In this document: positions 1 to 8,785 of the stretch, one piece after another
How positions within the stretch are numbered: the stretch's first letter is position 1
How the letters are laid out: every line of letters begins with the position of its first letter
Source: Alphaproteobacteria bacterium
Lineage (GTDB): Bacteria > Pseudomonadota > Alphaproteobacteria > JAEUKQ01 > JAIBAD01
Length of the DNA stretch: 46,873 bases
Assembly: GCA_019695395.1 (NCBI GenBank)
Contig: JAIBAD010000010.1
Coordinates: 1 to 46,873, forward strand
Direction of reading: 5' to 3'
Made by a program: the position numbers and the translations under genes
Notes under the pieces: generated by a model
What the model saw: the letters and a program-made list of their open reading frames with translations, nothing else
What the model was told of the DNA's origin: nothing
Database searches by the model: none

Positions 1-143
1 CAGCTAATAAAATTGGTTATAGCGGTAATGGAGGTCCTTTTAGTTTAATGCAATTAAAGGTAATCCAAGAGGTGATTACTTTGGTTGTGTTTGTTTTGTT
101 TTCTATGATATTTTTTAAAAGCTCTACATTAAATTGTATATGA
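1..143 (+). pseudogene. DUF486 (DMT-like) small membrane protein, 3' end, apparently truncated
   Basis: Reading from base 3, the frame gives 46 codons to a TGA at 141-143. The stretch ANKIGY, then GPFSLMQLKVIQEVITLVVF, matches the third quarter of the DUF486 family, proteins of about 110 residues with four membrane helices and unknown function. Family members continue for about 20 more residues that form the last helix. Here the frame stops shortly after FKSSTLNCI. A hydrophobic stretch (PFLYTLLSIF) lies in another frame and ends at TAA 176-178, which suggests a frameshift near 130-140. The 5' part is outside the window, so the upstream state is unknown. It converges on the cysteine desulfurase gene. 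Family assignment is from remembered motif similarity. Confidence 0.55.
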
Positions 144-166
144 TGCCATTTTTATACACATTATTA

Positions 167-1330
167 TCAATTTTTTAATTCAGAAAATAATGAAATTATT
201 TTTTCTGAAGCTTTATCAATTTCTTCCAATGTTGTAAATTGACCAATACTTAACCTAAAAGATGCACGCGCTAATTGATTGGGGCAACCAATAGCTTTTA
301 ACACATGTGAAGGTTCAACATCCGCAGATGCGCAAGCAGATCCTGTTGAAAAAATTAATTCTTTAGATAGCTTTTCAAGAAATAAAGCCCCATTTCTATT
401 TTTAATAGAAAAATTCAGATTTCCAGGAATTCTTTTTTGTAAAGATCCATTTAATTGAATATCAGAAATGTTATCCATTAGTTTTTTTAAAAGACGTTGT
501 GTTAAATTATTAAGATGTAATTTATTAGCCTCTAATTCTGTTTTTGCTAAAAAGCATGCTTTCCCTAATCCTATACAAAGTGATGTTGCTAATGTACCTG
601 AACGCATTCCCCTTTCTTGCCCACCACCATGAAATAATGGTTGAAGACGTATTCTGGGTTTACGCCTAACATACAAAGCACCGATACCTTTAGATGCATA
701 TATCTTGTGACCAGAAATACTTAAAAGATCAATATACATATCATTGACATCCATCGTCATTTTCCCCACAGCTTGAACAGCATCTGTATGAAATATAATC
801 CCATGCTTTTGGCATAATTCCCCAATTTCTTTAATTGGTTGTATAGAGCCAATTTCATTATTAGCTGACATTATAGATACTAAACCTGTTTTTTCTGTTA
901 TTGAATTTGATAAAAGATTTAAGTCAAGCAACCCATCAGGTAAAACAGGTAAAATCGTTATATCAATTCCCGTACTTTTTAAAAAAGCAAAAGCTTCAAG
1001 AACACATTTATGTTCTGTTGCACAGGTAATAATATGGGTTTTATTCTTTCCACTAGATTTTAGAAAATTTACCGCTCCTACAATTGCTAAATTATTCGAC
1101 TCTGTTGCTCCAGATGTAAAAATAATTTCCTTTGAATCAGCAGCAATTAAATTGGCAACCTGATTTCTTGCTTCTTCTATAGCATCAAAAGCTTTATTTT
1201 TAAAAAAATTATAAGACGCATGAGGATTGACATAATTTTCTGTAAACCACGGCAACATAACTTCTAAAACTCTCGGATCTACTGGCGTTGAGGCTTGATA
1301 ATCAAAATACATAAAATGATCTAAAGACAT
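167..1330 (-). CDS. iscS: Cysteine desulfurase, IscS/NifS class
   Basis: PLP enzyme of 387 residues that removes sulfur from L-cysteine as a persulfide for Fe-S clusters and tRNA thiolation, in the cytosol. Visible are the N-terminal FDYQASTP, His107 stacking on PLP (ATEHK), Asp183 (HTDAVQ), the PLP lysine Lys209 in SGHK, the HGGGQERGMRSGT block (234-246), and the catalytic Cys333 in STGSACAS. It ends soon after the final helix and lacks the C-terminal tail that in long IscS proteins docks IscU, so it resembles the shorter NifS-like forms of alphaproteobacterial suf loci. It is last in a cysE-desulfurase-desulfurase row, 35 bases after the previous gene. iscS versus another nifS-like symbol is uncertain. 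Confidence 0.9.
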   Translation of the reverse strand: MSLDHFMYFDYQASTPVDPRVLEVMLPWFTENYVNPHASYNFFKNKAFDAIEEARNQVANLIAADSKEIIFTSGATESNNLAIVGAVNFLKSSGKNKTHIITCATEHKCVLEAFAFLKSTGIDITILPVLPDGLLDLNLLSNSITEKTGLVSIMSANNEIGSIQPIKEIGELCQKHGIIFHTDAVQAVGKMTMDVNDMYIDLLSISGHKIYASKGIGALYVRRKPRIRLQPLFHGGGQERGMRSGTLATSLCIGLGKACFLAKTELEANKLHLNNLTQRLLKKLMDNISDIQLNGSLQKRIPGNLNFSIKNRNGALFLEKLSKELIFSTGSACASADVEPSHVLKAIGCPNQLARASFRLSIGQFTTLEEIDKASEKIISLFSELKN

Positions 1331-1365
1331 AATTTACCAGTTTAAATTTATAATAAAAAATTATA

Positions 1366-2475
1366 TTAAAAACGCTTTATAAGATTAGACCAAACAGAAA
1401 TAAAATATTCAATATCTTTTTCTTGGCTATTCCAGCCCATACTTACCCGAATTGCCGAGTTTGCAAGGTTTTCTGGCACATTCATAGCATTCAATACATG
1501 CGATGTTTTTACTTTACCTGAGGAGCAAGCTGACCCGGCACTCACAGCAATACCTGCTAAATCTAAATGAATAATTTGCGTCATGCTTGAAATACCTGGT
1601 ATTGAAAAACAGGATGTATTGGATAATCTTAAAGCTTGCCTACCATGAATCACAATTTTTGATGATAAATTATCAAGTTTTTTTTCAAATAAATTTCTTA
1701 AAATCTGTAGACGATTTTGGTCTTTTAAATTTTCTATCGAATCTAAAAGGGCAGCCTCTAACCCCGCAATAGCAACAAGATTTTCAGTTCCAGCTCGATA
1801 TCCACTTTCCTGTCCTCCTCCAAGCATTAATGAATTTAAATGGAGATGGGGTGCCATAACCAAAACACCACTACCTTTTGGACCACCTACTTTATGTCCA
1901 GAAAAACTTAATAAATCAGCATTTAAATTTGTATAGTTTATATCTAAACGTCCAACAGCCTGGGTTATATCACAATGAACCAAAATACCATAATTATGTG
2001 CCAATTTTATAACATCTGGTACGGGTTGGATAACACCTGTTTCATTATTAGCCAACATTACCGAAACTAATGAACCAGCAGGAAGTGTTTTTATCTTCTG
2101 TTCAAAGAAATCTAAATCAATTTGACCAAAAATATTAACCGGTATTAAAAGAGCCTGCGGTACCGCCATACGCACAGAATCGTGTTCAATTGCTGAGATG
2201 AAATATCCTGAATATTTTTTTCCTAATAAAGCTAAATTATTTGCCTCTGTACCACTTGACGTGAAAATAATTTTACAAGCTTCTGCTCGTAAAATTTTTT
2301 TTATTGTGTCTCTTGATTTTTCAATTACTTTTCTAGCTTGACGACCTGGAGCATGGATTGAAGAAGGATTTCCAATTATATCCATAGCTTCACGCATAGC
2401 TTCAATTACCCTTGGTCGTAAAGGCGCCGTGGCATTATAATCAAAATATACATTTTCCATGGATTTATAATACAT
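1366..2475 (-). CDS. Second cysteine desulfurase, NifS-like
   Basis: A 369-residue class V aminotransferase-fold protein, clearly diverged from its neighbour, so not a recent duplicate. Key residues are His98 (AIEHDS), Asp169 (HCDITQ), PLP Lys195 (SGHK), GGGQESGYRAGT (219-230) and Cys317 (SAGSACSSG). Tandem unequal desulfurases occur in many alphaproteobacteria, where one may feed Fe-S assembly and the other thiolation or a reserve pathway; the split here is inference. The frame opens at 2475, but an internal ATG at 2460 gives MENVYFDYNATAP, the usual family N-terminus. Neither has a strong ribosome binding site. It follows cysE on the same strand. Confidence 0.88.
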   Translation of the reverse strand: MYYKSMENVYFDYNATAPLRPRVIEAMREAMDIIGNPSSIHAPGRQARKVIEKSRDTIKKILRAEACKIIFTSSGTEANNLALLGKKYSGYFISAIEHDSVRMAVPQALLIPVNIFGQIDLDFFEQKIKTLPAGSLVSVMLANNETGVIQPVPDVIKLAHNYGILVHCDITQAVGRLDINYTNLNADLLSFSGHKVGGPKGSGVLVMAPHLHLNSLMLGGGQESGYRAGTENLVAIAGLEAALLDSIENLKDQNRLQILRNLFEKKLDNLSSKIVIHGRQALRLSNTSCFSIPGISSMTQIIHLDLAGIAVSAGSACSSGKVKTSHVLNAMNVPENLANSAIRVSMGWNSQEKDIEYFISVWSNLIKRF

Positions 2476-2541
2476 AAATTACTAATCTATAAAATTTAAC
2501 ATAAATATTAAACTTTAAATAGAATTATAAATTATTTCGCC

Positions 2542-3213
2542 CTATCTTTTTATTTGGTTTAATTGCTCTTTTAATAAAGCAATTTCTTCTGATAAATTTT
2601 CGATTAATTTAAGAGTAGGGTCTTGAATTTCATCTGAACAAATCCCATAAGCCATAAAATTATTTTTGGTATCCCCAACCTCAATATTTTTTGCGGGTAT
2701 ACCTGTAACAGTAACTTTTTCAGGAACATCATGCAATACGACAGCGTTTGCTCCTATTCTTGCATGCATACCCACATAAACGGGGCCTAAAATTTGTGCC
2801 CCAGCACCAATAATGACACCATCAGCAATAGTAGGATGTCGTTTTTGCTGGATTTGGGATTTGCTATTAATTGCTGGAGCAATACCGCCTAAAGTTACAC
2901 CGTGATAAAGGGTAACATCATCCCCTATTTGTGTTGTCTCACCAATCACTACACCCATACCATGATCAATAAATAATCTACGACCAATATAAGCAGCTGG
3001 GTGAATTTCTATGCCGGTAAACCAACGACCTAAATAAGAAATATAGCGGCCTAGTAAATGGAATTTTTTTAACCATAAAAAATGTGCCAAACGATAAAAA
3101 AGTATAACATGAAAGCCTGGGTATGTTAAAAAAACTTCCAAACGTGACCTTGCTGCAGGATCTCGACTAATCATAGCATCAATGTCTTCAATAAGAGATT
3201 TGAAAAATTCCAT
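2542..3213 (-). CDS. cysE: Serine O-acetyltransferase
   Basis: Makes O-acetylserine from L-serine and acetyl-CoA, the first step of cysteine synthesis. The 223-residue protein has the helical N-terminal region ([19 protein letters not shown], 18-36) followed by a left-handed beta-helix of hexapeptide repeats from about residue 67. HPAAYIG, the active-site [13 protein letters not shown] (81-93) and HGVTLGG (104-110) are all intact. The length fits the short EpsC-like form. It is first in the row leading to the two desulfurases, so cysteine supply and sulfur mobilisation are probably co-expressed. It is divergent from the hydrolase gene across a 206-base spacer that must hold both promoters. 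Confidence 0.93.
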   Translation of the reverse strand: MEFFKSLIEDIDAMISRDPAARSRLEVFLTYPGFHVILFYRLAHFLWLKKFHLLGRYISYLGRWFTGIEIHPAAYIGRRLFIDHGMGVVIGETTQIGDDVTLYHGVTLGGIAPAINSKSQIQQKRHPTIADGVIIGAGAQILGPVYVGMHARIGANAVVLHDVPEKVTVTGIPAKNIEVGDTKNNFMAYGICSDEIQDPTLKLIENLSEEIALLKEQLNQIKR

Positions 3214-3419
3214 GAAATTTATATATGATTGGATATGACAATAAGATACTTTTACAAAAATTTATCCCAAATAACAAACTTTTTCTTTATTAAATTAAAA
3301 AATCATCATAAAAATAGTAGCTATCCATAGTTGTTTATGTTTATTATATCAAAATTCATTATCTCAATTTCTCTATCTTAATAGGGATAGTTTTTTGAAA
3401 AAAGAGGTCACTATAAAAA

Positions 3420-4103
3420 ATGCCTGATGTTATTTTAACAGGCCCAGAAGGTCGTCTTGAAGGTCGTTACCACCCTAGCAAAGATTCTAATGCCCGCGTT
3501 GCTTTAATGTTGCATCCTCACCCACTTTATGGGGGTACTATGAATAATAAAATTGTCTACAGCCTTTATAAATCATTTGCTAAACAAGGTTTTAATGTAT
3601 TGCGTTTTAATTTTCGTGGTGTTGGAAAATCTCAAGGTCGCTTTGATCGTGGTGAAGGTGAATTAAGCGATGCAGCTTCTGCTTTAGATTGGTTACAAAC
3701 TACTCATCCTAATGCTTCTGGATTTTGGGTAGCTGGTTTTTCTTTTGGTGCGTGGATTGCTATGCAATTGATGATGCGAAGACCAGAAGTCAATGGATTT
3801 ATTGCTGTTGCTCCACCTGCTAATATGTATGATTTCTCTTTTTTGGCTCCTTGTCCTGCATCTGGAATGATTATTCAAGGAGATGCAGATAAAGTTGTTC
3901 CTATCGAATATGTTAATAAATTAATAAAAAAATTATCTCAACAAAAAGGAATTACTATTGATTATAAAACTATTCCTGGTGCAGATCATTTTTTCAAAGA
4001 TCACTTAAATGATTTAGGCGTTTTATTCGATAATTATTTAGCATCAGTTGAGCATACCAGACAAATACAGCAACCCAAAAAAAGACGTATGGTTGCAAAG
4101 TAA
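3420..4103 (+). CDS. Alpha/beta hydrolase (COG2945-like)
   Basis: A 227-residue alpha/beta hydrolase without signal peptide. The start of the fold is seen in LMLHPHPLYGGTMNNKIV (29-46), where HPHP forms the oxyanion region. The nucleophile elbow is GFSFG with Ser108. Likely acid Asp155 or Asp157 lies in QGDADKVVP, and His190 is in GADHFF. The substrate is unknown; this family of small cytosolic hydrolases often sits beside cysteine desulfurase genes in alphaproteobacteria, but no role in Fe-S assembly has been shown to my knowledge. A purine-rich AAGAGG lies about 12 bases before the ATG. The C-terminus is basic (QPKKRRMVAK). Confidence 0.85.
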   Translation: MPDVILTGPEGRLEGRYHPSKDSNARVALMLHPHPLYGGTMNNKIVYSLYKSFAKQGFNVLRFNFRGVGKSQGRFDRGEGELSDAASALDWLQTTHPNASGFWVAGFSFGAWIAMQLMMRRPEVNGFIAVAPPANMYDFSFLAPCPASGMIIQGDADKVVPIEYVNKLIKKLSQQKGITIDYKTIPGADHFFKDHLNDLGVLFDNYLASVEHTRQIQQPKKRRMVAK

Positions 4104-4118
4104 TTTAGCTGTTTTTTT

Positions 4119-4132
4119 ATAATGATTATCAT
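4119..4132. promoter_or_regulatory. Candidate Fur-like operator
   Basis: The bases ATAATGATTATCAT contain the palindrome ATGATTATCAT. On the minus strand they read ATGATAATCATTAT, identical to positions 5-18 of the 19-base enterobacterial Fur consensus. It sits 16 bases after the hydrolase stop and about 140 bases before tkt, upstream of the candidate tkt promoter. In AT-rich DNA such a match can arise by chance, and alphaproteobacterial Fur/Mur sites vary, so this is only a candidate. Confidence 0.3.
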
Positions 4133-4194
4133 AACTTTGAATTCATTCTATAGCCAAAATTAACAAGACTGATCCATTTTTCATAATTAAACTG

Positions 4195-4223
4195 TTGATC
4201 ATTTTTATTAATAGAAATATAAG
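4195..4223 (+). promoter_or_regulatory. Candidate sigma-70-type promoter for tkt-gap-fba
   Basis: TTGATC at 4195-4200 (first four bases of the -35 consensus) and TATAAG at 4218-4223 (five of six bases of the -10 consensus) are separated by exactly 17 bases. Transcription would begin near 4230, giving a leader of about 40 bases before the tkt ATG. The AT-rich background lowers certainty. Confidence 0.45.
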
Positions 4224-4269
4224 TTATTTAAGTTTATTCATAATTACAATTTATTAGAGCCTTAATTTT

Positions 4270-6300
4270 ATGACTCTTTCTTCATCCGCTACATCACAAG
4301 AAAATTTTGACAGCATAATTCCAGCATCAAATTATGAATTAGCGAATGCTATCAGGATACTTGCAGCTGATGCTGTTGAAAAAGCACAAAGCGGTCATCC
4401 AGGTATGCCAATGGGTATAGCCGATGTTGCTACCGTGCTTTTTAGCAAATTTATAAAATTTTATCCATCAGATCCTTTATGGCCTAATCGTGATCGTTTT
4501 ATTTTATCTGCAGGTCATGGTTCAATGCTTTTATATTCCCTTCTGTTCTTAACAGGTTATAAAGATATGACCTTAGAAGAGCTTAAAAAATTTAGACAAT
4601 TGGGAAGCTTAACCCCAGGTCATCCTGAATATGGACATACCCCCGGGATAGAGACAACTACAGGACCTTTAGGGCAAGGTCTTGGTAATGCAGTAGGTAT
4701 GGCAATTGCGGAACAATCTTTTGCAGCACAATTTGGTAATGATTTAGTAAATCATTTTACTTATGTTATTGTCGGCGATGGATGTTTAATGGAAGGTATA
4801 AGTCAAGAAGTTATATCTTTAGCAGGCCATTTAAAACTTAACAAATTGATTGTTTTATTTGATGATAATCATATTTCAATTGATGGACCAACCTCTCTTG
4901 CAACTTCTGAAAATCATATAAAAAGATTTGAAGCATGTGGTTGGGATACATGGCAAATTGACGGACATAACCATAATGCTATTGCTTCTGCTTTAGAACA
5001 AGCACAAAAAAGTCACAAACCATCCTTTATTGCATGTCGTACAATAATTGGGTATGGCGCACCTAATAAAGCAGGTACATCTGCAACCCATGGGGCACCC
5101 TTGGGTAAAGATGAAGTTGCAGGTGTACGTACATCTCTTCAATGGTCGCATGAACCTTTTATCATACCAGATCATATCTTAAAATCTTGGCGCAATATTG
5201 GAAATAAAAATAAAGCTGATTACGATATATGGCAAAAAACTTTTGACCAACATCCACAGAAGCAAGAATTTAAACGACGTTTATCTGGGCAATTGCCTCT
5301 TAAACTTAATACGACATTTGAAGAATTAAAAAAATACCATAGTGAAAACCCAAAAGCTATTGCGACCAGAGTATCGTCACAAAAGGTTTTAGAAACTATC
5401 CAACCTGTGATACCAGAACTTTTTGGTGGATCGGCTGATTTGACTGGGTCAAATAATACAAAAATAGATGCTATGTCTGTATTTTCTTCTACAAATTCTT
5501 CTGGTTCTTATATTTATTATGGGGTTAGAGAACATGGCATGGCTGCCATTATGAATGGGCTTGCCTTACATAAAAGTCATATCCCTTATGGGGGTAGTTT
5601 TCTTGTCTTTACAGATTATTGTCGTCCTTCTATTCGTCTAGCTGCTCTTATGCACTTGCGCGTTATTTATGTAATGACCCATGATTCAATTGGGCTTGGC
5701 GAAGATGGCCCCACCCACCAACCGATAGAGCATCTTGCCAGTTTACGTGCTATACCTAATTTGCTTGTTTTACGGCCTGCAGATACTGTTGAAACTATTG
5801 AATGTTGGGATATAGCTTTGCACAGTTATAATCAACCTTCTATTTTAGTTCTTTCACGACAATCTTTACCTTCATTACGACAAAAATATACAGATAAAAA
5901 TTTATCGTCTCAAGGTGGATATATTATATCTGAGGCTATTGGTCCAAGAAAAACAAGTATTATTGCAACTGGATCAGAATTACATATTGCACTCGAAGCA
6001 CAAAAAAAACTTCATGATCAAAATATTGGGACAGCTGTTATTTCACTACCTTGCTGGGAATTATTTAGTCAACAAGCTTTAGAATATCAGAAACATGTTT
6101 TAGGTCAGGATCAAAAAAATCATATTTGTATCGCTATTGAAGCTGCATCATCTTTTGGTTGGGAAAAATTTGTAAAAAACCATGACTATATTATTAGCAT
6201 CGATAGATTTGGAGCGTCAGGACCAGCACCAGATTTATACCAATATTTTAATATTACGTCAGAAAAAATTGTAAACAAAATTACCAGTTTAATAAGCTAA
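4270..6300 (+). CDS. tkt: Transketolase
   Basis: TPP enzyme that moves two-carbon ketol units between sugar phosphates in the non-oxidative pentose phosphate pathway. The 676 residues are full length. Seen in order: GHPGMPMG (phosphate and TPP contacts), the TPP/Mg motif GDGCLMEGISQEV followed by DDNHISIDG, the central pyrimidine domain with the catalytic glutamate in REHGMAAIMNG, SIGLGEDGPTHQPIEH, and a C-terminal transketolase domain starting near TSIIATGSELHIA. It begins a group with gap and fba, so sugar-phosphate interconversion and lower glycolysis genes are probably co-transcribed. The ribosome binding site is weak (AGAG). Confidence 0.97.
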   Translation: MTLSSSATSQENFDSIIPASNYELANAIRILAADAVEKAQSGHPGMPMGIADVATVLFSKFIKFYPSDPLWPNRDRFILSAGHGSMLLYSLLFLTGYKDMTLEELKKFRQLGSLTPGHPEYGHTPGIETTTGPLGQGLGNAVGMAIAEQSFAAQFGNDLVNHFTYVIVGDGCLMEGISQEVISLAGHLKLNKLIVLFDDNHISIDGPTSLATSENHIKRFEACGWDTWQIDGHNHNAIASALEQAQKSHKPSFIACRTIIGYGAPNKAGTSATHGAPLGKDEVAGVRTSLQWSHEPFIIPDHILKSWRNIGNKNKADYDIWQKTFDQHPQKQEFKRRLSGQLPLKLNTTFEELKKYHSENPKAIATRVSSQKVLETIQPVIPELFGGSADLTGSNNTKIDAMSVFSSTNSSGSYIYYGVREHGMAAIMNGLALHKSHIPYGGSFLVFTDYCRPSIRLAALMHLRVIYVMTHDSIGLGEDGPTHQPIEHLASLRAIPNLLVLRPADTVETIECWDIALHSYNQPSILVLSRQSLPSLRQKYTDKNLSSQGGYIISEAIGPRKTSIIATGSELHIALEAQKKLHDQNIGTAVISLPCWELFSQQALEYQKHVLGQDQKNHICIAIEAASSFGWEKFVKNHDYIISIDRFGASGPAPDLYQYFNITSEKIVNKITSLIS

Positions 6301-6334
6301 ACTAATATTTAAATGATTTCTTGAGGAGAGTAAA

Positions 6335-7342
6335 ATGGCAGTTCGCGTGGCAATTAATGGATTTGGTCGAATTGGACGTTTAATTTTAAGATCTATTATA
6401 GAAAACAAACGTAAAGATATTGAAGTTATTGCCATTAACAATCTGGCTCCTGTTGAAACAAATGCCCATCTTTTTAAATATGACTCTGTTCATGGTACTT
6501 TTACAGGTAATGTTAAAACAAAAAGTAATGCCATAAATGTTGGCCATAATTGGATCACCGTAACAAGTGAGAAGGATCCTGAAAAATTACCTTGGGGTAA
6601 ATTGGGAATCGATGTTGTTCTTGAATGTACAGGAATTTTTACAAATAGGGATAAAGCAAAAGTACATATTAAATCTGGTGCCAAAAAAGTTTTAATATCT
6701 GCACCGTCATCTGATGCTGATATTACTGTTGTTTATGGAATAAATCACCAAAAATTGAAAAAAAATCATGTTATAGTTTCTAATGCTTCTTGTACAACCA
6801 ATTGTCTTGTTCCTGTTGCTTATGTACTTCATAAAAATTTTGGAATAAAGCATGGTTATATGACAACAATCCATAGTTATACGGGAGACCAACCCGTTTT
6901 AGATACCATGCATCGTGATCTTTATCGGGCACGTGCTGCTGCACTTTCGTCTATCCCTACCACTACAGGAGCTGCCAAGGCAGTTGGACTTGTTTTACCA
7001 GAACTGGCCGGAAAATTAGATGGTGCATCTATTCGTGTACCAACACCTAATGTTTCTTTAATTGATTTTAAATTTTCGTCTATGAAGAAAACATCAATTG
7101 ACGCAATTAATAATTCTATTATTAAAGCTTCAAAAGACCAACTTAAAGGAATATTAGCTTTGAATGATTTACCTTTAGTATCAAGCGATTTTAATCACAA
7201 TCCTGCAAGTTCTATATTTGATTTATCTCAAACCCAAGTTATAGATGGTTCTTTCGTCAGAATTTTATCATGGTATGACAATGAATGGGGATTTTCTAAT
7301 AGAATGTGTGACACAGCAGTTGCTATGAACAAAGTAGGATAA
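6335..7342 (+). CDS. gap: Glyceraldehyde-3-phosphate dehydrogenase
   Basis: NAD-binding enzyme that oxidatively phosphorylates glyceraldehyde-3-phosphate. The 335 residues include the Rossmann start VAINGFGRIGRL (5-16), the active site SNASCTTNCL with catalytic Cys153, the later TTIHSYTGDQ (His partner), and the C-terminal SWYDNEWGFSNRM. It has a strong ribosome binding site (GAGGAG) seven bases before the ATG, the best in the neighbourhood, which fits high expression. It lies 34 bases after tkt. Many alphaproteobacteria place pgk next; here an unrelated 148-codon gene follows at once. Confidence 0.97.
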   Translation: MAVRVAINGFGRIGRLILRSIIENKRKDIEVIAINNLAPVETNAHLFKYDSVHGTFTGNVKTKSNAINVGHNWITVTSEKDPEKLPWGKLGIDVVLECTGIFTNRDKAKVHIKSGAKKVLISAPSSDADITVVYGINHQKLKKNHVIVSNASCTTNCLVPVAYVLHKNFGIKHGYMTTIHSYTGDQPVLDTMHRDLYRARAAALSSIPTTTGAAKAVGLVLPELAGKLDGASIRVPTPNVSLIDFKFSSMKKTSIDAINNSIIKASKDQLKGILALNDLPLVSSDFNHNPASSIFDLSQTQVIDGSFVRILSWYDNEWGFSNRMCDTAVAMNKVG

Positions 7343-7343
7343 A

Positions 7344-7790
7344 TTGATCTCTGATTACCCAGCAATTATTATTCATAGTTTAAAAGATGCACAAAATGCT
7401 TTATCCATTGCACATGATTTAAAAATTAAAGTCAATATCTGGAGCGAAAAAGGAGCTGCAATTTATACAGGTGTAGGTTGGTTTTATGAAATTATTTCTT
7501 TATGTCAGCAACAATTTGCATCCACTTTAAATAAAGCTGTCCTAGATTGTGATGATAGGCAAGATATAGTTCAAATGGCTTTTCATTATGGTATCAATGA
7601 TGCTTATTTTCATGGTAATGATATTATAATTAGAAAACTACAAAGCATTTGTTCATATTATAAAGCTACACTTCACCTAACCCGCCCTGACCATATTTTC
7701 AATATGCATCATCTTGATGAACCGGAAGAAAAATGTAAAATATGGTTATCTACTTATTCAATATACAATTCTAATTACAGTTATTCCTAA
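7344..7790 (+). CDS. Uncharacterised 148-aa protein between gap and fba
   Basis: Starts with TTG one base after the gap stop, with AGGA four bases upstream, so it is probably translationally coupled to gap. No signal peptide or membrane helix. It looks like a small alpha/beta protein: AIIIHSLKDAQNALSIA, then EKGAAIYTGVGWFYEII (about 35-51), then AVLDCDDRQDIVQMAFHYGI (65-84). I recall similar small proteins beside class I aldolase genes in other alphaproteobacteria, with a conserved pattern of alternating hydrophobic strands, GAA.Y.G.GWF and LDC.D, but no known function. The C-terminal 35 residues, ending in NSNYSYS, look lineage-specific. No catalytic role can be assigned. Confidence 0.75.
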   Translation: MISDYPAIIIHSLKDAQNALSIAHDLKIKVNIWSEKGAAIYTGVGWFYEIISLCQQQFASTLNKAVLDCDDRQDIVQMAFHYGINDAYFHGNDIIIRKLQSICSYYKATLHLTRPDHIFNMHHLDEPEEKCKIWLSTYSIYNSNYSYS

Positions 7791-7808
7791 TGAATAGAAA
7801 GAAAAATT

Positions 7809-8723
7809 ATGCATATCACCCCTAAAGTTAGTAAAATTCTTTCCTGGTATGATAGTGACAATCCTGGCACTAAAACTAATCTTGCTAGAATATTAATGGA
7901 AGGTAAATTAGGTGGTAGTGGTCGATTAGTTATCTTGCCTGTTGACCAAGGGTTTGAACATGGACCTGCTCGTAGTTTTGCAATGAATCCTGATGCTTAT
8001 GATCCTTGTTATCATTTTAATCTTGCCATTGAAGCTGGATTATCTGCATTTGCAGCACCTTTGGGTATGCTTGAAATGGGCTCTTCACGATATGCAGGGG
8101 CTATTCCTACTATTTTAAAATTAAATAGTTCAAATAGTTTATCTTCTGTCAAGGATCAAGCTATCACCTCTTCTATCCAAGATGCTTTAAGATTAGGTTG
8201 TGCAGCTGTTGGTTTCACCATATATCCTGGTTCAGAATATGCATTTGAAATGATGGAAGAAATTAGTGAACTCGCAGCTGAAGCTAAAAGTGTAGGTTTG
8301 GCAGTAGTTATCTGGTCTTATCCTAGGGGATCTGATCTATCAAAACCAGGAGAAACAGCTCTTGATGTATGTGCTTATGCTGCACATATGGCTGCCTTGT
8401 TAGGAGCACATATTATTAAAGTTAAATTACCTACAGATCATTTAGAACAAGTTGAAGCAAAGAAAATTTACGAACAGGAAAAAATTACAAGACAATCTTT
8501 AAGTGCAAGGGTAACCCATATCGTTCAGGCATGTTTTGCTGGTCAAAGGTTAGTGGTCTTTTCTGGTGGCGCTTCCAAAGATACGGATAGTTTATTAGAA
8601 GAAGCCAAAGCCATACATCAAGGAGGGGGGAATGGCTCTATTATAGGACGTAATAGTTTTCAGCGTAATAAAAAAGATGCTCTTCAATTATTAGATTCGA
8701 TAATAAAAATATATCTTGGGTAA
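7809..8723 (+). CDS. fba: Class I fructose-bisphosphate aldolase, DhnA/FbaB type
   Basis: Cleaves fructose-1,6-bisphosphate into two triose phosphates by a Schiff-base mechanism. The 304-residue TIM-barrel protein shows the DhnA-family N-terminal RLVILPVDQGFEHGPARSF (39-57), the phosphate-binding region near FSGGASKD, and AHIIKVKLPT (200-209) where Lys204 or Lys206 should be the Schiff-base lysine. This is the bacterial/archaeal-type class I enzyme, not the metal-dependent class II one. It ends the tkt-gap-unknown-fba row. Which of the two lysines is catalytic is not certain from sequence alone. Confidence 0.93.
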   Translation: MHITPKVSKILSWYDSDNPGTKTNLARILMEGKLGGSGRLVILPVDQGFEHGPARSFAMNPDAYDPCYHFNLAIEAGLSAFAAPLGMLEMGSSRYAGAIPTILKLNSSNSLSSVKDQAITSSIQDALRLGCAAVGFTIYPGSEYAFEMMEEISELAAEAKSVGLAVVIWSYPRGSDLSKPGETALDVCAYAAHMAALLGAHIIKVKLPTDHLEQVEAKKIYEQEKITRQSLSARVTHIVQACFAGQRLVVFSGGASKDTDSLLEEAKAIHQGGGNGSIIGRNSFQRNKKDALQLLDSIIKIYLG

Positions 8724-8785
8724 TTACATTTTTTTACTTTATAACTTATAAAAATAATGTATTAGCTATTTAAATAGGAAATAAA

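Noticed and set aside
3388-3415. Possible small hairpin CTATC...GATAG followed by six T upstream of the hydrolase gene
   Set aside because: Only a five-base stem and it would sit inside the leader of the hydrolase gene; not convincing as a terminator or operator.
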